NCBI RefSeq assembly: GCF_009870785.1
Contig: NZ_WTWX01000003.1
Span: forward strand, 283,133 to 347,132
Length of the DNA: 64,000 nucleotides
Source: Paenibacillus sp. An7
GTDB taxonomy: Bacteria > Bacillota > Bacilli > Paenibacillales > Paenibacillaceae
Direction: 5' to 3'
This document shows, piece after piece, positions 33,616 to 42,777 of this stretch. The notes below the pieces were generated by a model that saw only the letters and a program-made list of their open reading frames with translations, was not told where the DNA came from and searched no databases. Made by a program: the position numbers and the translations under genes. Position 1 is the first letter of the stretch. The number at the start of each line of letters is the position of its first letter.

Positions 33616-34851
33616 ATGGCACAGGTTGCATATCAAGCGTTTCAAGTTATACCGGAAGGATCGATCGTATCACCGCAAGGTTTCGCGGCAGGGGGACTGC
33701 ATTGTGGACTCAAAAAGACAGAGCGTAATGACCTCGGTGTCATTACCTGTGAAGTTCTAGCAGATGCAGCGGCAGTGTATACGACGAATGTATTTCAAGC
33801 TGCACCGCTTCAAGTTACCAGAGAGAGTATGCAGAACGGTAAACTGCAGGCAATTGTTGTAAACAGCGGAAATGCGAATGCCGTAACAGGTCAGCAAGGT
33901 GAAAAAGATGCTTATGCCATGCGGCTCGCAACGGCAAGAGAGCTGGGTATTGCAGTAGAGAATGTAGCCGTGGCATCGACAGGCGTGATCGGTGAGCTGC
34001 TTAACATGGAAAAAGTGCATGCCGGGATTAAAGGATTACCTGCAAGAGTAGGTTCAGGAAAACAAGAAGCAAGTGATTTTTCCCAAGCCATACTGACAAC
34101 GGATCTGGTGAAGAAGGAAATCTGCGTTCGTACTTATATAGATGGAAAAGAAGTGATGATAGCGGGAGCTGCGAAAGGTTCCGGGATGATTCATCCGAAT
34201 ATGGCAACCATGCTGGCCTTTGTTACATGCGATGCACAAGTGGATCAGGCTGCGCTTCAAGGTCTGCTCGGAAAATCAACCGATGCTACATTTAACATGA
34301 TTACCGTAGATGGTGACACAAGTACAAATGACATGCTTATTGCGATGGCAAGCGGGCTTGCAGGTAATGAAACTTTGCATCCGGGACATAAAGATTGGGA
34401 GAACTTCGCAGCAGCATTCAATTATGTGTGTGAAGTGCTTGCTAAGGCGATTGCAAGAGACGGAGAAGGAGCGACCAAACTCGTTGAAGTTAATATCGCG
34501 GGTGCGGTATCCGATGATTCAGCAAGAGCGATTGCGAAGACAGTCATTGGTTCGAGTCTCGTGAAATCGGCGATGTTTGGAGCGGATGCGAATTGGGGAC
34601 GAATCATTGCTGCTGTAGGTCGTGCAGGAGAACCCGTTCAGCCCGATCAGGTGGATGTGAAGCTTGGATCTATTTTAGTGTTATCGGGGTCACGTCCGGT
34701 TGCTTTTGATGAAGAAGAAGCTCTGCGTTATCTGCAAGGAGATTCGGTTCAGATCCATGTGGATTTGCATGGGGGAAACGGGAACGCAACCGCGTGGGGC
34801 TGTGACCTGACTTATGATTATGTTCGAATTAATGCGGCCTACCGGACGTAA
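33616..34851 (+). CDS. argJ: Bifunctional ornithine acetyltransferase / N-acetylglutamate synthase
   Basis: ArgJ recycles the acetyl group from acetylornithine to glutamate. The precursor cleaves itself between Ala and Thr in NMATMLAF; the nucleophile Thr is about residue 198. GSGMIHPNMATML and ADANWGR (near residue 320) are family signatures. The 411 residues match. GGGGAGAGG precedes the ATG. The enzyme may also use acetyl-CoA; no separate argA gene is visible in this window. argB follows 45 bases after the stop. Confidence 0.97.
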   Translation: MAQVAYQAFQVIPEGSIVSPQGFAAGGLHCGLKKTERNDLGVITCEVLADAAAVYTTNVFQAAPLQVTRESMQNGKLQAIVVNSGNANAVTGQQGEKDAYAMRLATARELGIAVENVAVASTGVIGELLNMEKVHAGIKGLPARVGSGKQEASDFSQAILTTDLVKKEICVRTYIDGKEVMIAGAAKGSGMIHPNMATMLAFVTCDAQVDQAALQGLLGKSTDATFNMITVDGDTSTNDMLIAMASGLAGNETLHPGHKDWENFAAAFNYVCEVLAKAIARDGEGATKLVEVNIAGAVSDDSARAIAKTVIGSSLVKSAMFGADANWGRIIAAVGRAGEPVQPDQVDVKLGSILVLSGSRPVAFDEEEALRYLQGDSVQIHVDLHGGNGNATAWGCDLTYDYVRINAAYRT

Positions 34852-34896
34852 GAGAGGGCTGTCCGCTACTTTTGCTACGAGGAAGGGGATAGAGGC

Positions 34897-35733
34897 ATGA
34901 CGATAACACAAGACACTTTGAAAAAGAAGGACGAGGCTCATAAAGATCTCAGCACCTTTGTAATGAAATGCGGAGGCAGTACACTTGCTGCGCTTCCGGA
35001 TGCTTTTTTTAAAGACCTGCAGAAGCTCCAAGCAGAAGGGCTGCAACCTGTCATTGTTCATGGCGGCGGACCTGCAATATCGGAGAACCTGGCCAAGCTC
35101 GGCATTGAGGCTGAATTTGTGAATGGACTTCGTAAAACGACAGAGCCCGTACTTGATGTTGTAGAGATGGTCCTTGCTGGCAGCATTAATAAGCAGATCG
35201 TACGGCGAATCGAGTCTTCTGGTGGTAAAGCACTGGGCCTCTCGGGGGTAGATGGTGGACTCATTCAGGCGAAACCCGTCAGTAATCATGCAGAAGTAGG
35301 TCATGTAGGAGATGTGACCCGAATAGAAGCTTCTATTATTCAAGGGATACTGGAGATGGGATATATGCCGATCCTTGCTCCGATTGGAATAGATGGGGCG
35401 GGACAGCGCTATAACATCAACGCAGACACAGCGGCAGGGGCAGTTGCTTCACACCTCGGGGCTAGCCGATTAATTGTCGTTACTGATGTGCCGGGAATTA
35501 TGAAGAATGTGAACGGTGTGAAAAAAGTGCTGGGTACCGTAGCGGTGCAAGAGATACAAGATATGATCCAGACCGGCGAAATTTATGGTGGTATGATACC
35601 CAAAGTAAAAGCAGCTATTGAATGTATTCAGGGGAAAGTGAAGGAAGTTATTATCGTCGATGGAAGTGAGCCAAGCGTGCTCAGCAGAGTACTTCAAGGT
35701 GAAGTGATCGGCACTCGAATTGTACGGATGTAA
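34897..35733 (+). CDS. argB: N-acetylglutamate kinase
   Basis: Phosphorylates N-acetylglutamate, usually the feedback-controlled step. The amino-acid-kinase fold shows VMKCGGST (about residues 22-29), VHGGGPAI (about 53-60) and DVPGIM (about 205-210). The final GTRIV is conserved. The N-terminal extension of about 20 polar residues is a little longer than usual; a start further inside is possible but lacks a ribosome binding site. GAGGAAGGGG precedes the ATG. Confidence 0.96.
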   Translation: MTITQDTLKKKDEAHKDLSTFVMKCGGSTLAALPDAFFKDLQKLQAEGLQPVIVHGGGPAISENLAKLGIEAEFVNGLRKTTEPVLDVVEMVLAGSINKQIVRRIESSGGKALGLSGVDGGLIQAKPVSNHAEVGHVGDVTRIEASIIQGILEMGYMPILAPIGIDGAGQRYNINADTAAGAVASHLGASRLIVVTDVPGIMKNVNGVKKVLGTVAVQEIQDMIQTGEIYGGMIPKVKAAIECIQGKVKEVIIVDGSEPSVLSRVLQGEVIGTRIVRM

Positions 35734-35809
35734 GATGTAATTCATAAGACTTCTAAAAAAGTAAGTAGACGCAGTATACGCGTATTCATGGATAGGAGAG
35801 TGAAATTAA

Positions 35810-37078
35810 TTGACGATTACCAATTCATCTCAGCAATCTGTACAGGAATCACAAACGAAGCAGCAGACGATAGCAACAGTGACTCCAGAGGGTTCCCTTT
35901 TTCCAACTTATGCTCGTTATCCGGTAAGCCTTGTCAAAGGAAAAGGAAGTTATTTATGGGATGACAAGGGAAATCGATATCTTGATTTCATGAGCGGACT
36001 CGCCGTTACGAACCTGGGTCATGCACCAGACAGAGTTATTGCCAAAGTAAAAGATCAGCTGGACGAATTATGGCATGTATCGAATCTGTTTCATATCCCT
36101 GCTCAAGAGAAAGCGGCTGCGCTGCTGACGGCGAATACTTGTGCAGATGCTGTATTTTTCTGCAACAGTGGTGCTGAGGCGAACGAAGCAGCTATTAAAC
36201 TGGCGAGAAGATATCAGCAAAAAGTGCTGGGTAACGATCGTTATGAAATTATCACTTTCAAGCAATCTTTTCACGGACGCACATTAGCTACACTGACAGC
36301 AACGGGTCAAGACAAGGTAAAAGAAGGATTTCTTCCTCTTCCTGAGGGATTTGTTCACGTACCTCTACACGATATTCCGGCGCTGAAAGAAGCGATTGGG
36401 CCGCATACAGCAGCCATTATGCTTGAGATGATTCAGGCAGAGGGCGGCATTCACATCGTAGAACCTGCTTTCTTGGCAGAAGTGAAAGCACTGTGTGAAG
36501 AACATGGACTGCTGCTCATTATGGATGAAGTTCAGACAGGAATGGGCCGGACTGGGAAATTGTTCGGGCACGAACATTACGGCATTGAACCGGATATTTT
36601 CACTGTAGCCAAAGGGATCGCGAGCGGCTTCCCTGTAGGAGCGATGCTTGGTAAAGGGTACCTGCGTGAAGCGTTCACAGCGGGTAGTCATGCTACGACT
36701 TTTGGAGGAACTCCACTTGCTATGTCTGCCGTTCTCGCTACAGTGGAGACCATTCTTGAAGATAATCTTCCCGCTCGCGCTGCGGAGATGGGTGCTTATC
36801 TAATGGAGTCTCTGCGTACAAAGCTGATCGATCAAGATTTTGTTACTGAAATTCGGGGACAAGGATTGATTGTCGGTATTGAGTGTAAAGAAGCCGTGGG
36901 TGAGATTGTCCTCGCAGGACAGAAAAAAGGATTCTTGTTTGTTACAGCAGGACCAAACGTCATCCGTTTCCTTCCGAATCTATATGTTACCAAAGAAGAG
37001 ATCGATACCGCGGTATCGCTGATTGCAATATTGATTGAAGAGCATGTCGCTGCCAAAGCACCCTTAGGAGGAGAATAG
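35810..37078 (+). CDS. argD: Acetylornithine aminotransferase
   Basis: Pyridoxal-phosphate enzyme (class III aminotransferase) making N-acetylornithine. The phosphate loop is CNSGAEANEAAIKLAR (about residues 122-137); MDEVQTGMGRTG (about 238-249) has the cofactor Asp; the cofactor Lys is in TVAKGIASGFP (about 266). The start is TTG at 35810 after GATAGGAGAG with a nine-base gap. A polar N-terminal tail of about 30 residues rich in Gln precedes the usual start, so initiation could be further inside. argF begins two bases after the stop. Confidence 0.95.
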   Translation: MTITNSSQQSVQESQTKQQTIATVTPEGSLFPTYARYPVSLVKGKGSYLWDDKGNRYLDFMSGLAVTNLGHAPDRVIAKVKDQLDELWHVSNLFHIPAQEKAAALLTANTCADAVFFCNSGAEANEAAIKLARRYQQKVLGNDRYEIITFKQSFHGRTLATLTATGQDKVKEGFLPLPEGFVHVPLHDIPALKEAIGPHTAAIMLEMIQAEGGIHIVEPAFLAEVKALCEEHGLLLIMDEVQTGMGRTGKLFGHEHYGIEPDIFTVAKGIASGFPVGAMLGKGYLREAFTAGSHATTFGGTPLAMSAVLATVETILEDNLPARAAEMGAYLMESLRTKLIDQDFVTEIRGQGLIVGIECKEAVGEIVLAGQKKGFLFVTAGPNVIRFLPNLYVTKEEIDTAVSLIAILIEEHVAAKAPLGGE

Positions 37079-37079
37079 T

Positions 37080-38024
37080 ATGGCAATTACCAAGCTTAAT
37101 TTACACGGACGGGACTTTATTGAATTTACAGATTACACAAAGGAAGAGATTGAGTATCTTCTGGATCTGGCCATTGATATCAAGAAGAAACAGAAAAACG
37201 GTGAGGTTTATCAGCCGCTGAAGGGTAAAACGATTGGTCTTATTTTTGAGAAGTCTTCCACACGTACTCGTGTATCCTTTGAAGTAGGGATGTTTCAGCT
37301 CGGAGGGCATGCGTTGTTTCTTAGTAAAAATGATATCCAGCTTGGTCGCGGCGAGACGATCAGTGATACAGCCCAGGTGCTGTCCCGCTACCTCGATGGA
37401 ATTATGATTCGGACATTTGCACACAGCAATATAACGGAGCTGGCGAAGTATGCAGATATCCCTGTTATTAATGGACTGAGCGATGATGCACATCCATGTC
37501 AGGTATTGGCTGACTTCCAGACGGTACTAGAGCATAAGGGCAAACTGAAAGGTCTCAAGATGGCATATGTCGGTGACGGCAACAACATGGCGCATTCCTT
37601 AATGCTCGGAGCGACCAAGCTGGGTGTTCATGTATCCGTGGCAAGTCCGAAAGGATATGAGCCGTCTGCAGCTATTGTGGATCAGGCAAAGAGCATTGCT
37701 ACAGAGACAGGTGCTGAGGTAGTTGTTACGCATAGCGCTCAGGAAGCCGTACAAAATGCAGATATTATTTACACCGATGTGTGGGCAAGTATGGGATTTG
37801 AAGAGGAGCAAAAAGAGCGTGAAGCGGCTTTTGCTGACTATCAGGTAAACGAAGAACTTGTAAAAGGAGCAAAACCAGATTATATCTTCCTGCACTGTCT
37901 GCCAGCGCACCGTGGCGAAGAAGTGAGCGAGGGAGTTATTGACGGTCCGAACTCCGCTATTTTTGATCAAGCAGAGAATCGCCTGCATGCACAAAAAGCA
38001 TTAATGGCCGCATTAATGGGTTAG
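37080..38024 (+). CDS. argF: Ornithine carbamoyltransferase
   Basis: Forms citrulline from ornithine and carbamoyl phosphate. The carbamoyl-phosphate loop is SSTRTRVSFE (about residues 58-67), HPCQVLADFQT (about 138-148) is the second binding motif, and the ornithine loop HCLPAHRGEE (about 279-288) carries the catalytic Cys. The 314 residues match. GGAGGAG inside the end of argD sets the start. The carbamoyl-phosphate synthetase genes are not in the window. Confidence 0.97.
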   Translation: MAITKLNLHGRDFIEFTDYTKEEIEYLLDLAIDIKKKQKNGEVYQPLKGKTIGLIFEKSSTRTRVSFEVGMFQLGGHALFLSKNDIQLGRGETISDTAQVLSRYLDGIMIRTFAHSNITELAKYADIPVINGLSDDAHPCQVLADFQTVLEHKGKLKGLKMAYVGDGNNMAHSLMLGATKLGVHVSVASPKGYEPSAAIVDQAKSIATETGAEVVVTHSAQEAVQNADIIYTDVWASMGFEEEQKEREAAFADYQVNEELVKGAKPDYIFLHCLPAHRGEEVSEGVIDGPNSAIFDQAENRLHAQKALMAALMG

Positions 38025-38541
38025 AGCCTTTCGAGCAGGCGATGTTCTACTAATGAATATAGTAACTTACTTTTTTCTTATAAAATGACAAAATAAATCG
38101 CGTTTGATGTTAGAATATGGAATAGACATGGTAGAGTAGCTGATAGAGAGGTCAATCAGTGTACATGGCCCTTTGCAATGAGTAATATGTTTTAGCTCTT
38201 ATTTTGTTCTTTAGCTTTTTGCTTTACCTTTTTACTCTTTAATCTTTATAGTTTTTGTGTTCCAGGGTCTTAACACAGTGAGCGAGTGATAACAAAGCAG
38301 CCTGTGCTCAGGGGTTCATTTTTTTAAATGTCGGAGATTATGCACTACTGCTCAGGGTGAAGTTATTGAATGATGAACGACTTTTGGCTTTGCGAAGCAA
38401 AACAACCGGAGAGAATCAGTCAATAACGAGCTCTCCGCATCAGTCAATAACGATCCCGTCCAATAACGATCCCGCTGCATCAGTCATAACGATCCCGTTC
38501 ATAACGATCGCCCAGCCACCGCATAACGAGGAGGAAACAAC
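38025..38541 (+). other. 517-base argF-argG intergenic region
   Basis: No gene is called. It holds a T-rich tract (about 38187-38262), a GCTCAGGG direct repeat (near 38308 and 38350), and a cluster of six ATAACGA repeats (38423-38529) leading into the argG ribosome binding site. No T-box consensus and no ARG box is seen. A GTG-initiated frame (38357-38566) overlaps argG but has no ribosome binding site. Confidence 0.65.
38407..38529 (+). repeat. Degenerate ATAACGA repeat cluster in the argG leader
   Basis: ATAACGA begins at 38423, 38447, 38463, 38486, 38501 and 38523. Spacings are 24, 16, 23, 15 and 22 bases, an alternating pattern with a super-period near 39. Several copies are preceded by CAGTC and followed by TCCCG. 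CGGAGAG and CTCTCCG pair around the first copy. The last copy runs into GAGGAGG, the argG ribosome binding site. Confidence 0.85.
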
Positions 38542-39774
38542 ATGGCAAAAGAGAAAATCGTATTAGCCTATTCCGGCGGACTAGATACATCCGTCATTCT
38601 AAAATGGTTGAAAGAAACATATGACGCAGAAATTATTGCTTTTACCGCAGATATCGGACAAAAAGACGAACTTGATGGCTTAGAGGAAAAAGCACTCGCT
38701 ACGGGAGCTTCCAAAGTATACATTGACGATCTTCGCGAAGAGTTTGCAAAAGACTTCATCTACCCGATGTTCCAAGCAGGAGCGATGTACGAAGGACAAT
38801 ATCTACTCGGTACCAGTATCGCTCGTCCCCTGATTGCAAAACGTATGGTGGATATCGCTATTGCTGAAGGAGCAACTGCTATTGCTCACGGAGCAACGGG
38901 AAAAGGTAACGACCAAGTTCGCTTTGAACTGAATGCGGCAGCACTTACACCGGATATTGCAGTTATTGCTCCATGGCGTCTAGAAGAGTTCCGGAATCAG
39001 TTCCCTGGACGTGCAGAGATGATTGCCTATGCTGAAAAACATGGAATCCCTGTAACCGCATCTGCAGCAAAACCATACTCTACCGACCGTAACTTACTAC
39101 ATATCAGTTATGAAAGTGGTGTTCTTGAAGATCCTTGGTTTGATGCAACGACTCCTGAGAACAAAGAAATGTACTTACTGAGTAATGATCCTGAAGATGC
39201 ACCGAATGAAGCAGAATATCTGGAGCTTGAATTTTATAAAGGTGACTGTGTTGCTTTGAATGGTGAGAAGCTTAGTCCACTGGAAGTAATGGAGAAACTG
39301 AATGAACTGGGCGGCAAACATGGTATTGGCCGTGTGGATATGGTGGAGAACCGCTTTGTCGGCATGAAGAGCCGCGGCGTGTATGAAACACCAGGAGGAA
39401 CCATTCTATTCACAGCACATCGCAAAATGGAGTCCATCACAATGGACCGTGAAGTGATGAACCTGCGCGACAGTCTGATTACTCGCTACAGCACGCTTGT
39501 ATATAACGGATTCTGGTTTGCTCCAGAGCGTCTTGCTCTTCAAGCACTCGTCACAGAGAGTCAGAAGAACGTAACCGGAACGGTTCGTGTGAAGTTATAC
39601 AAAGGAAATGTGATTGGCGCGGGAGTGAAAAGCCCAGTTAGCTTATATAATCCTGACATTGCTACGATGGAAGCAGATCCAACACAAGCGTACGATCAAG
39701 GAGATGCTACCGGTTTTATCCGTCTGAATGCACTCAGACTAAAAGTGGGTTCTGGAGTAGCTAAGAATCAATAA
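38542..39774 (+). CDS. argG: Argininosuccinate synthase
   Basis: Joins citrulline and aspartate using ATP. The ATP-pyrophosphatase P-loop is [12 protein letters not shown] (about residues 6-17). [15 protein letters not shown] (about 114-128) and the SPEN-like part near 190 are consistent with the family. The 410 residues match. GAGGAGG (38528-38534) is the ribosome binding site and overlaps the last repeat of the leader. argH follows after 93 bases with a hairpin between. Confidence 0.97.
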   Translation: MAKEKIVLAYSGGLDTSVILKWLKETYDAEIIAFTADIGQKDELDGLEEKALATGASKVYIDDLREEFAKDFIYPMFQAGAMYEGQYLLGTSIARPLIAKRMVDIAIAEGATAIAHGATGKGNDQVRFELNAAALTPDIAVIAPWRLEEFRNQFPGRAEMIAYAEKHGIPVTASAAKPYSTDRNLLHISYESGVLEDPWFDATTPENKEMYLLSNDPEDAPNEAEYLELEFYKGDCVALNGEKLSPLEVMEKLNELGGKHGIGRVDMVENRFVGMKSRGVYETPGGTILFTAHRKMESITMDREVMNLRDSLITRYSTLVYNGFWFAPERLALQALVTESQKNVTGTVRVKLYKGNVIGAGVKSPVSLYNPDIATMEADPTQAYDQGDATGFIRLNALRLKVGSGVAKNQ

Positions 39775-39800
39775 TAGAAGCTATAAAGTGTAAGGAGACG

Positions 39801-39837
39801 AAAGACCGTTCCTTGATAAGTAATAGGAGCGGTCTTT
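39801..39837 (+). other. Hairpin between argG and argH
   Basis: AAAGACCGTTCC (39801-39812) and GGAGCGGTCTTT (39826-39837) pair with one G-U. Only three T end the stem and no T-run follows, so it is more likely a stability or processing element than a full terminator. Confidence 0.5.
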
Positions 39838-39867
39838 GTCCATGAGAGGTGAAAGGGAGGCAGCGAC

Positions 39868-41277
39868 ATGAGTAAACTATGGGGCGGGCGTTTCACGAAA
39901 CAAACGAATCATCTGGTAGAAGAATATACCGCATCGATTAACTTTGACAAAGCACTAGCAGAAGAGGACATTCAGGGCAGTCTGGCTCATGTGAGTATGC
40001 TAGGGAAGTGCGGCATTTTACCTCAGGAAGATGTGGAGACAATTAAAGAAGGACTGCAGACGGTACTCGGTAAAATTCGTGCAGGCGAGATTGAATTTTC
40101 CGTATCGGATGAAGATATTCACATGAATATTGAGAAGAACTTAATTGAGCAGATTGGCCCAGTAGGCGGCAAATTACATACAGGTCGTAGTCGGAACGAT
40201 CAGGTAGCAACGGATATGCATCTATACTTGCGTGCCCGGGTTATTGAAATTGTAGGAATGATCCATACGCTGCAGGAAGCACTTATTTCGCAAGCGAGAG
40301 ATAACGTGGATACCATTGTGCCAGGATATACTCATTTGCAAAGAGCGCAGCCGATCCTGTTTGCTCATCATCTAATGGCCTATGTGTCGATGTTCCAGCG
40401 GGATGCAGAGAGACTGATGGACAGTTATAAACGAATCAATGTTCTTCCGCTTGGTGCAGGAGCGCTTGCAGGTACAACGTTTCCTATTGATCGTCATTTT
40501 GTAGCAGAGCAGCTGCAATTTGACCGTGTATACGAGAATAGTCTTGATGCAGTAAGCGATCGTGATTTTATCGTTGAGTTCCTGGCAGATGCCTCCCTGA
40601 TCATGATGCACTTGTCCCGTCTTAGTGAAGAACTCGTGCTGTGGAGCAGTACAGAGTTTAGTTTCGTAGAACTGGATGATGCCTTCTGTACGGGAAGCAG
40701 CATTATGCCGCAGAAGAAAAACCCAGATGTACCGGAACTTGTTCGCGGTAAAACAGGCCGTGTTTATGGAAATCTCATAGGTCTGCTTACGGTTCTTAAA
40801 TCCTTGCCGCTTGCTTATAACAAAGATATGCAGGAGGATAAGGAAGGCATGTTCGATACGGTAGCGACACTCGAAGGGGCCTTGCAGTTGTTTGCTCCAA
40901 TGATTGCTACGATGAAGGTAAACAAAGATCGTATGCGTGAAGCAGTGAATAAAGATTTCTCTAATGCGACAGATATCGCAGATTTCCTTGTTAACAAAGG
41001 GCTCCCGTTCCGTCAGGCACACGAAGTTATTGGCAAAACGGTTCTTTATTGTATTCAGAACGGCAAATATTTGCTGGATCTGTCTCTAGATGAATTTACC
41101 CAATTCTCAGAGCTGTTTGATGAGGAGATTTATGCCGTACTTCAGCCGGAAGCAGTCGTGAATGCACGGAATGTTTACGGAGGGACTGCCTCTGAACAAG
41201 TATGCGATGCGATCAAACGGAGTGAAGCAATCATACGGCTCACAGATCAGTGGCTTGTTGAGCATGCAGAAGCGTAA
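39868..41277 (+). CDS. argH: Argininosuccinate lyase
   Basis: Splits argininosuccinate into arginine and fumarate. The fumarase/lyase signature [12 protein letters not shown] (about residues 279-290) holds the catalytic Ser. [12 protein letters not shown] (about 109-120) binds substrate, and HLQRAQPI is conserved. The 469 residues match. GAAAGGGAGG precedes the ATG. It ends the pathway cluster and is followed by a terminator. Confidence 0.97.
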   Translation: MSKLWGGRFTKQTNHLVEEYTASINFDKALAEEDIQGSLAHVSMLGKCGILPQEDVETIKEGLQTVLGKIRAGEIEFSVSDEDIHMNIEKNLIEQIGPVGGKLHTGRSRNDQVATDMHLYLRARVIEIVGMIHTLQEALISQARDNVDTIVPGYTHLQRAQPILFAHHLMAYVSMFQRDAERLMDSYKRINVLPLGAGALAGTTFPIDRHFVAEQLQFDRVYENSLDAVSDRDFIVEFLADASLIMMHLSRLSEELVLWSSTEFSFVELDDAFCTGSSIMPQKKNPDVPELVRGKTGRVYGNLIGLLTVLKSLPLAYNKDMQEDKEGMFDTVATLEGALQLFAPMIATMKVNKDRMREAVNKDFSNATDIADFLVNKGLPFRQAHEVIGKTVLYCIQNGKYLLDLSLDEFTQFSELFDEEIYAVLQPEAVVNARNVYGGTASEQVCDAIKRSEAIIRLTDQWLVEHAEA

Positions 41278-41367
41278 GTATAACTGATGTAAACCTAACT
41301 CTCTCGAAAAATAGTTCTGACTCACTGACTATTTCATTAGAGTGAGCTATAGGCAAATATCAAAGTT

Positions 41368-41396
41368 AAAGAGCAGCCCGGTGGCTGCTCTTTTTT
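41368..41396 (+). terminator. argH terminator
   Basis: AAAGAGCAGCC (41368-41378) and GGCTGCTCTTT (41383-41393) pair perfectly around CGGT, with a run of six T. Confidence 0.93.
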
Positions 41397-41503
41397 ATAC
41401 ATCACTATGGATAGCTAAAAATATAAGCTATCAGAAAGCTACTAAGAGATAACTAAACTACAACTAAAAGACAGTTAGTTTGTCCCTAAATAATAAGGCA
41501 GAC

Positions 41504-42280
41504 TTAGAGAGGAAGCCACTTCAGCACATCCTGAATTCTAGCATCCCAATAACCCCATTCATGCTCGCCAGGGCCTTCTATATAAGTGAAATCCAGCCCT
41601 GTTTGTTCCGCGGCGGAGCGGAAACGAAGATTATCCTCATATAAAAAGTCTTCTGTTCCGCAACATTGGAACAGCTTCGGTTTAGGGCCATCCTTTTGTT
41701 CACATTGTTTTAATAGCCACATCAAATCGTTCTCGGAATCGGTCACATGGTCACCGAAAATTCGTGTGAATTCGTTATTTGCTTGGGCAATATCATTTTT
41801 CCGTTCTAGATGACTTGCCATATCGAGTGCTCCTGACAGGCTTGCTGCAGCAGCATAGGACTCAGGCTTGCTCAAGGCAATCTTCATTGCACCATATCCG
41901 CCCATAGATAGTCCGGCTACAAAGTTATCTTCACGTGCTGCAGATAGAGGGAAGAAAGAACGAGCTAAAGTGGGAACTTCTTCTGATATGTACTTAAAAT
42001 AAGCGCTTCCTTCTGCCATATCGGTATAGAAGCTGCGATGTGCGTTAGGCATAACGACAGCAATTCCGTAAGCTGATGCATAACGTTCAATGGCAGTACG
42101 GCGAAGCCAAATCGAATCATCGTCAGATAGACCATGAAGAAGATAAAGTGTTTGATGAAGCCCATTGCTTTGTTTGGTATCGACACCAATCTGTGTAGCG
42201 GTTTGCTGAGGTAAAATAACGTGCATCGTCGTATTCAACCCGAGTACTTCTGAATAGAAATGACATTGCATAAGAGCCAT
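41504..42280 (-). CDS. Esterase of the alpha/beta hydrolase fold (EstA/esterase D type)
   Basis: I choose ATG 42280, with GGGAGGG before it; the frame extends upstream but the extra 50 residues lack a ribosome binding site. The 258-residue protein has no signal peptide. The nucleophile Ser is residue 125 in GLSMGGYG. An Asp candidate is in [11 protein letters not shown] (about 206-216) and His in PGEHEWGYW (about 236-244), which is the usual order of this family (tributyrin esterase and S-formylglutathione-hydrolase-like). LHGLSDD near residue 49 gives the oxyanion region. The physiological substrate is unknown. Its upstream region is shared with the divergent YhbD-like gene. Confidence 0.92.
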   Translation of the reverse strand: MALMQCHFYSEVLGLNTTMHVILPQQTATQIGVDTKQSNGLHQTLYLLHGLSDDDSIWLRRTAIERYASAYGIAVVMPNAHRSFYTDMAEGSAYFKYISEEVPTLARSFFPLSAAREDNFVAGLSMGGYGAMKIALSKPESYAAAASLSGALDMASHLERKNDIAQANNEFTRIFGDHVTDSENDLMWLLKQCEQKDGPKPKLFQCCGTEDFLYEDNLRFRSAAEQTGLDFTYIEGPGEHEWGYWDARIQDVLKWLPL

Positions 42281-42426
42281 AATCCCGAATCCCTCCCTGT
42301 GTAAGATAAAGCATCTTTGATACTCCTCTAGTATAACGAAAGTCGGTGGATCATCGCCACTAAATAAAGTATCGAAAAGACTCCATCCACAGGTGTGAAC
42401 GGCAGAATGGAGAAGTAAAAAGAAAG

Positions 42427-42622
42427 TCATTCACAATGTTATACCCAATTTGTGCATAACATTGTGTTATTCACAGACCCATCTCAAAATGATATTAGTA
42501 ATTTCATGTTTATGCACAATTCTATGCACATTACCCACAGTCAATCCTATTTTTTCACGAATTCAATACCAATTTGTGAATAGAAAACAAAAAAACAATG
42601 GATTTCCAAAAAGTTATCAACA
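42427..42622. promoter_or_regulatory. DnaA-box cluster outside the origin
   Basis: Exact matches to TTATNCACA: 42451-42459 (minus), 42467-42475 (plus) and 42510-42518 (plus). One-mismatch sites: 42427-42435, 42522-42530, 42531-42539, 42575-42583 (minus) and 42614-42622. No dnaA or dnaN is nearby, so this is a candidate chromosomal DnaA-binding cluster like those known in B. subtilis, not an origin. DnaA binding itself is inferred. Confidence 0.65.
42433..42465. repeat. Perfect inverted repeat, possible operator
   Basis: ACAATGTTAT (42433-42442) and ATAACATTGT (42456-42465) are perfect inverted copies 13 bases apart. The right arm overlaps a DnaA box. The same ACAATGTTAT occurs in the site beside the YhbD-like gene. 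Confidence 0.7.
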
Positions 42623-42734
42623 GGTTGGTAACTAAATAATAAATCTATTTCTCTACATGAATTTCTTTAAATAAAGGGAAAACAAGCGTCCTATCAATAA
42701 AAACAGAGAAACGAACGAAACATCCATTTACAGC

Positions 42735-42757
42735 GTAACAATGTTATGTTACATTGT
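42735..42757. promoter_or_regulatory. Palindromic site upstream of the YhbD-like gene
   Basis: Two overlapping dyads are seen: GTAACA/TGTTAC (42735-42740, 42747-42752) and ACAATGT/ACATTGT (42738-42744, 42751-42757), each with a six-base gap. It is placed for autoregulation by the MerR-like product. Confidence 0.6.
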
Positions 42758-42777
42758 CTTCAGGGGGTTAGGATTAC

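Larger units (their letters stand above)
42281..42777. other. 497-base divergent intergenic region with DnaA boxes and palindromes
   Basis: The region between the esterase and the YhbD-like gene contains no credible gene. It holds a DnaA-box cluster (42427-42622), an inverted repeat ACAATGTTAT/ATAACATTGT (42433-42465) and a related palindromic site (42735-42757) next to the YhbD-like start. Confidence 0.7.

Noticed and set aside
38260..38360. T-box riboswitch before argG
   Set aside because: An AGGGTG string occurs near 38354, but the AGGGTGGNACCGCG consensus and a following terminator are absent.
38357..38566. 69-codon GTG frame overlapping the argG start, possible leader peptide
   Set aside because: No ribosome binding site precedes the GTG, it has no Arg run expected of an attenuation leader, and it runs through the repeat cluster.
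41504..42430. 308-residue version of the esterase
   Set aside because: The first 50 residues lack a ribosome binding site and resemble translated noncoding DNA, while ATG 42280 has GGGAGGG correctly placed.
42427..42622. Replication origin
   Set aside because: DnaA-like boxes are present, but there is no dnaA, dnaN or rpmH nearby and no obvious AT-rich unwinding trio next to the boxes, so a chromosomal DnaA-box cluster is the more modest reading.
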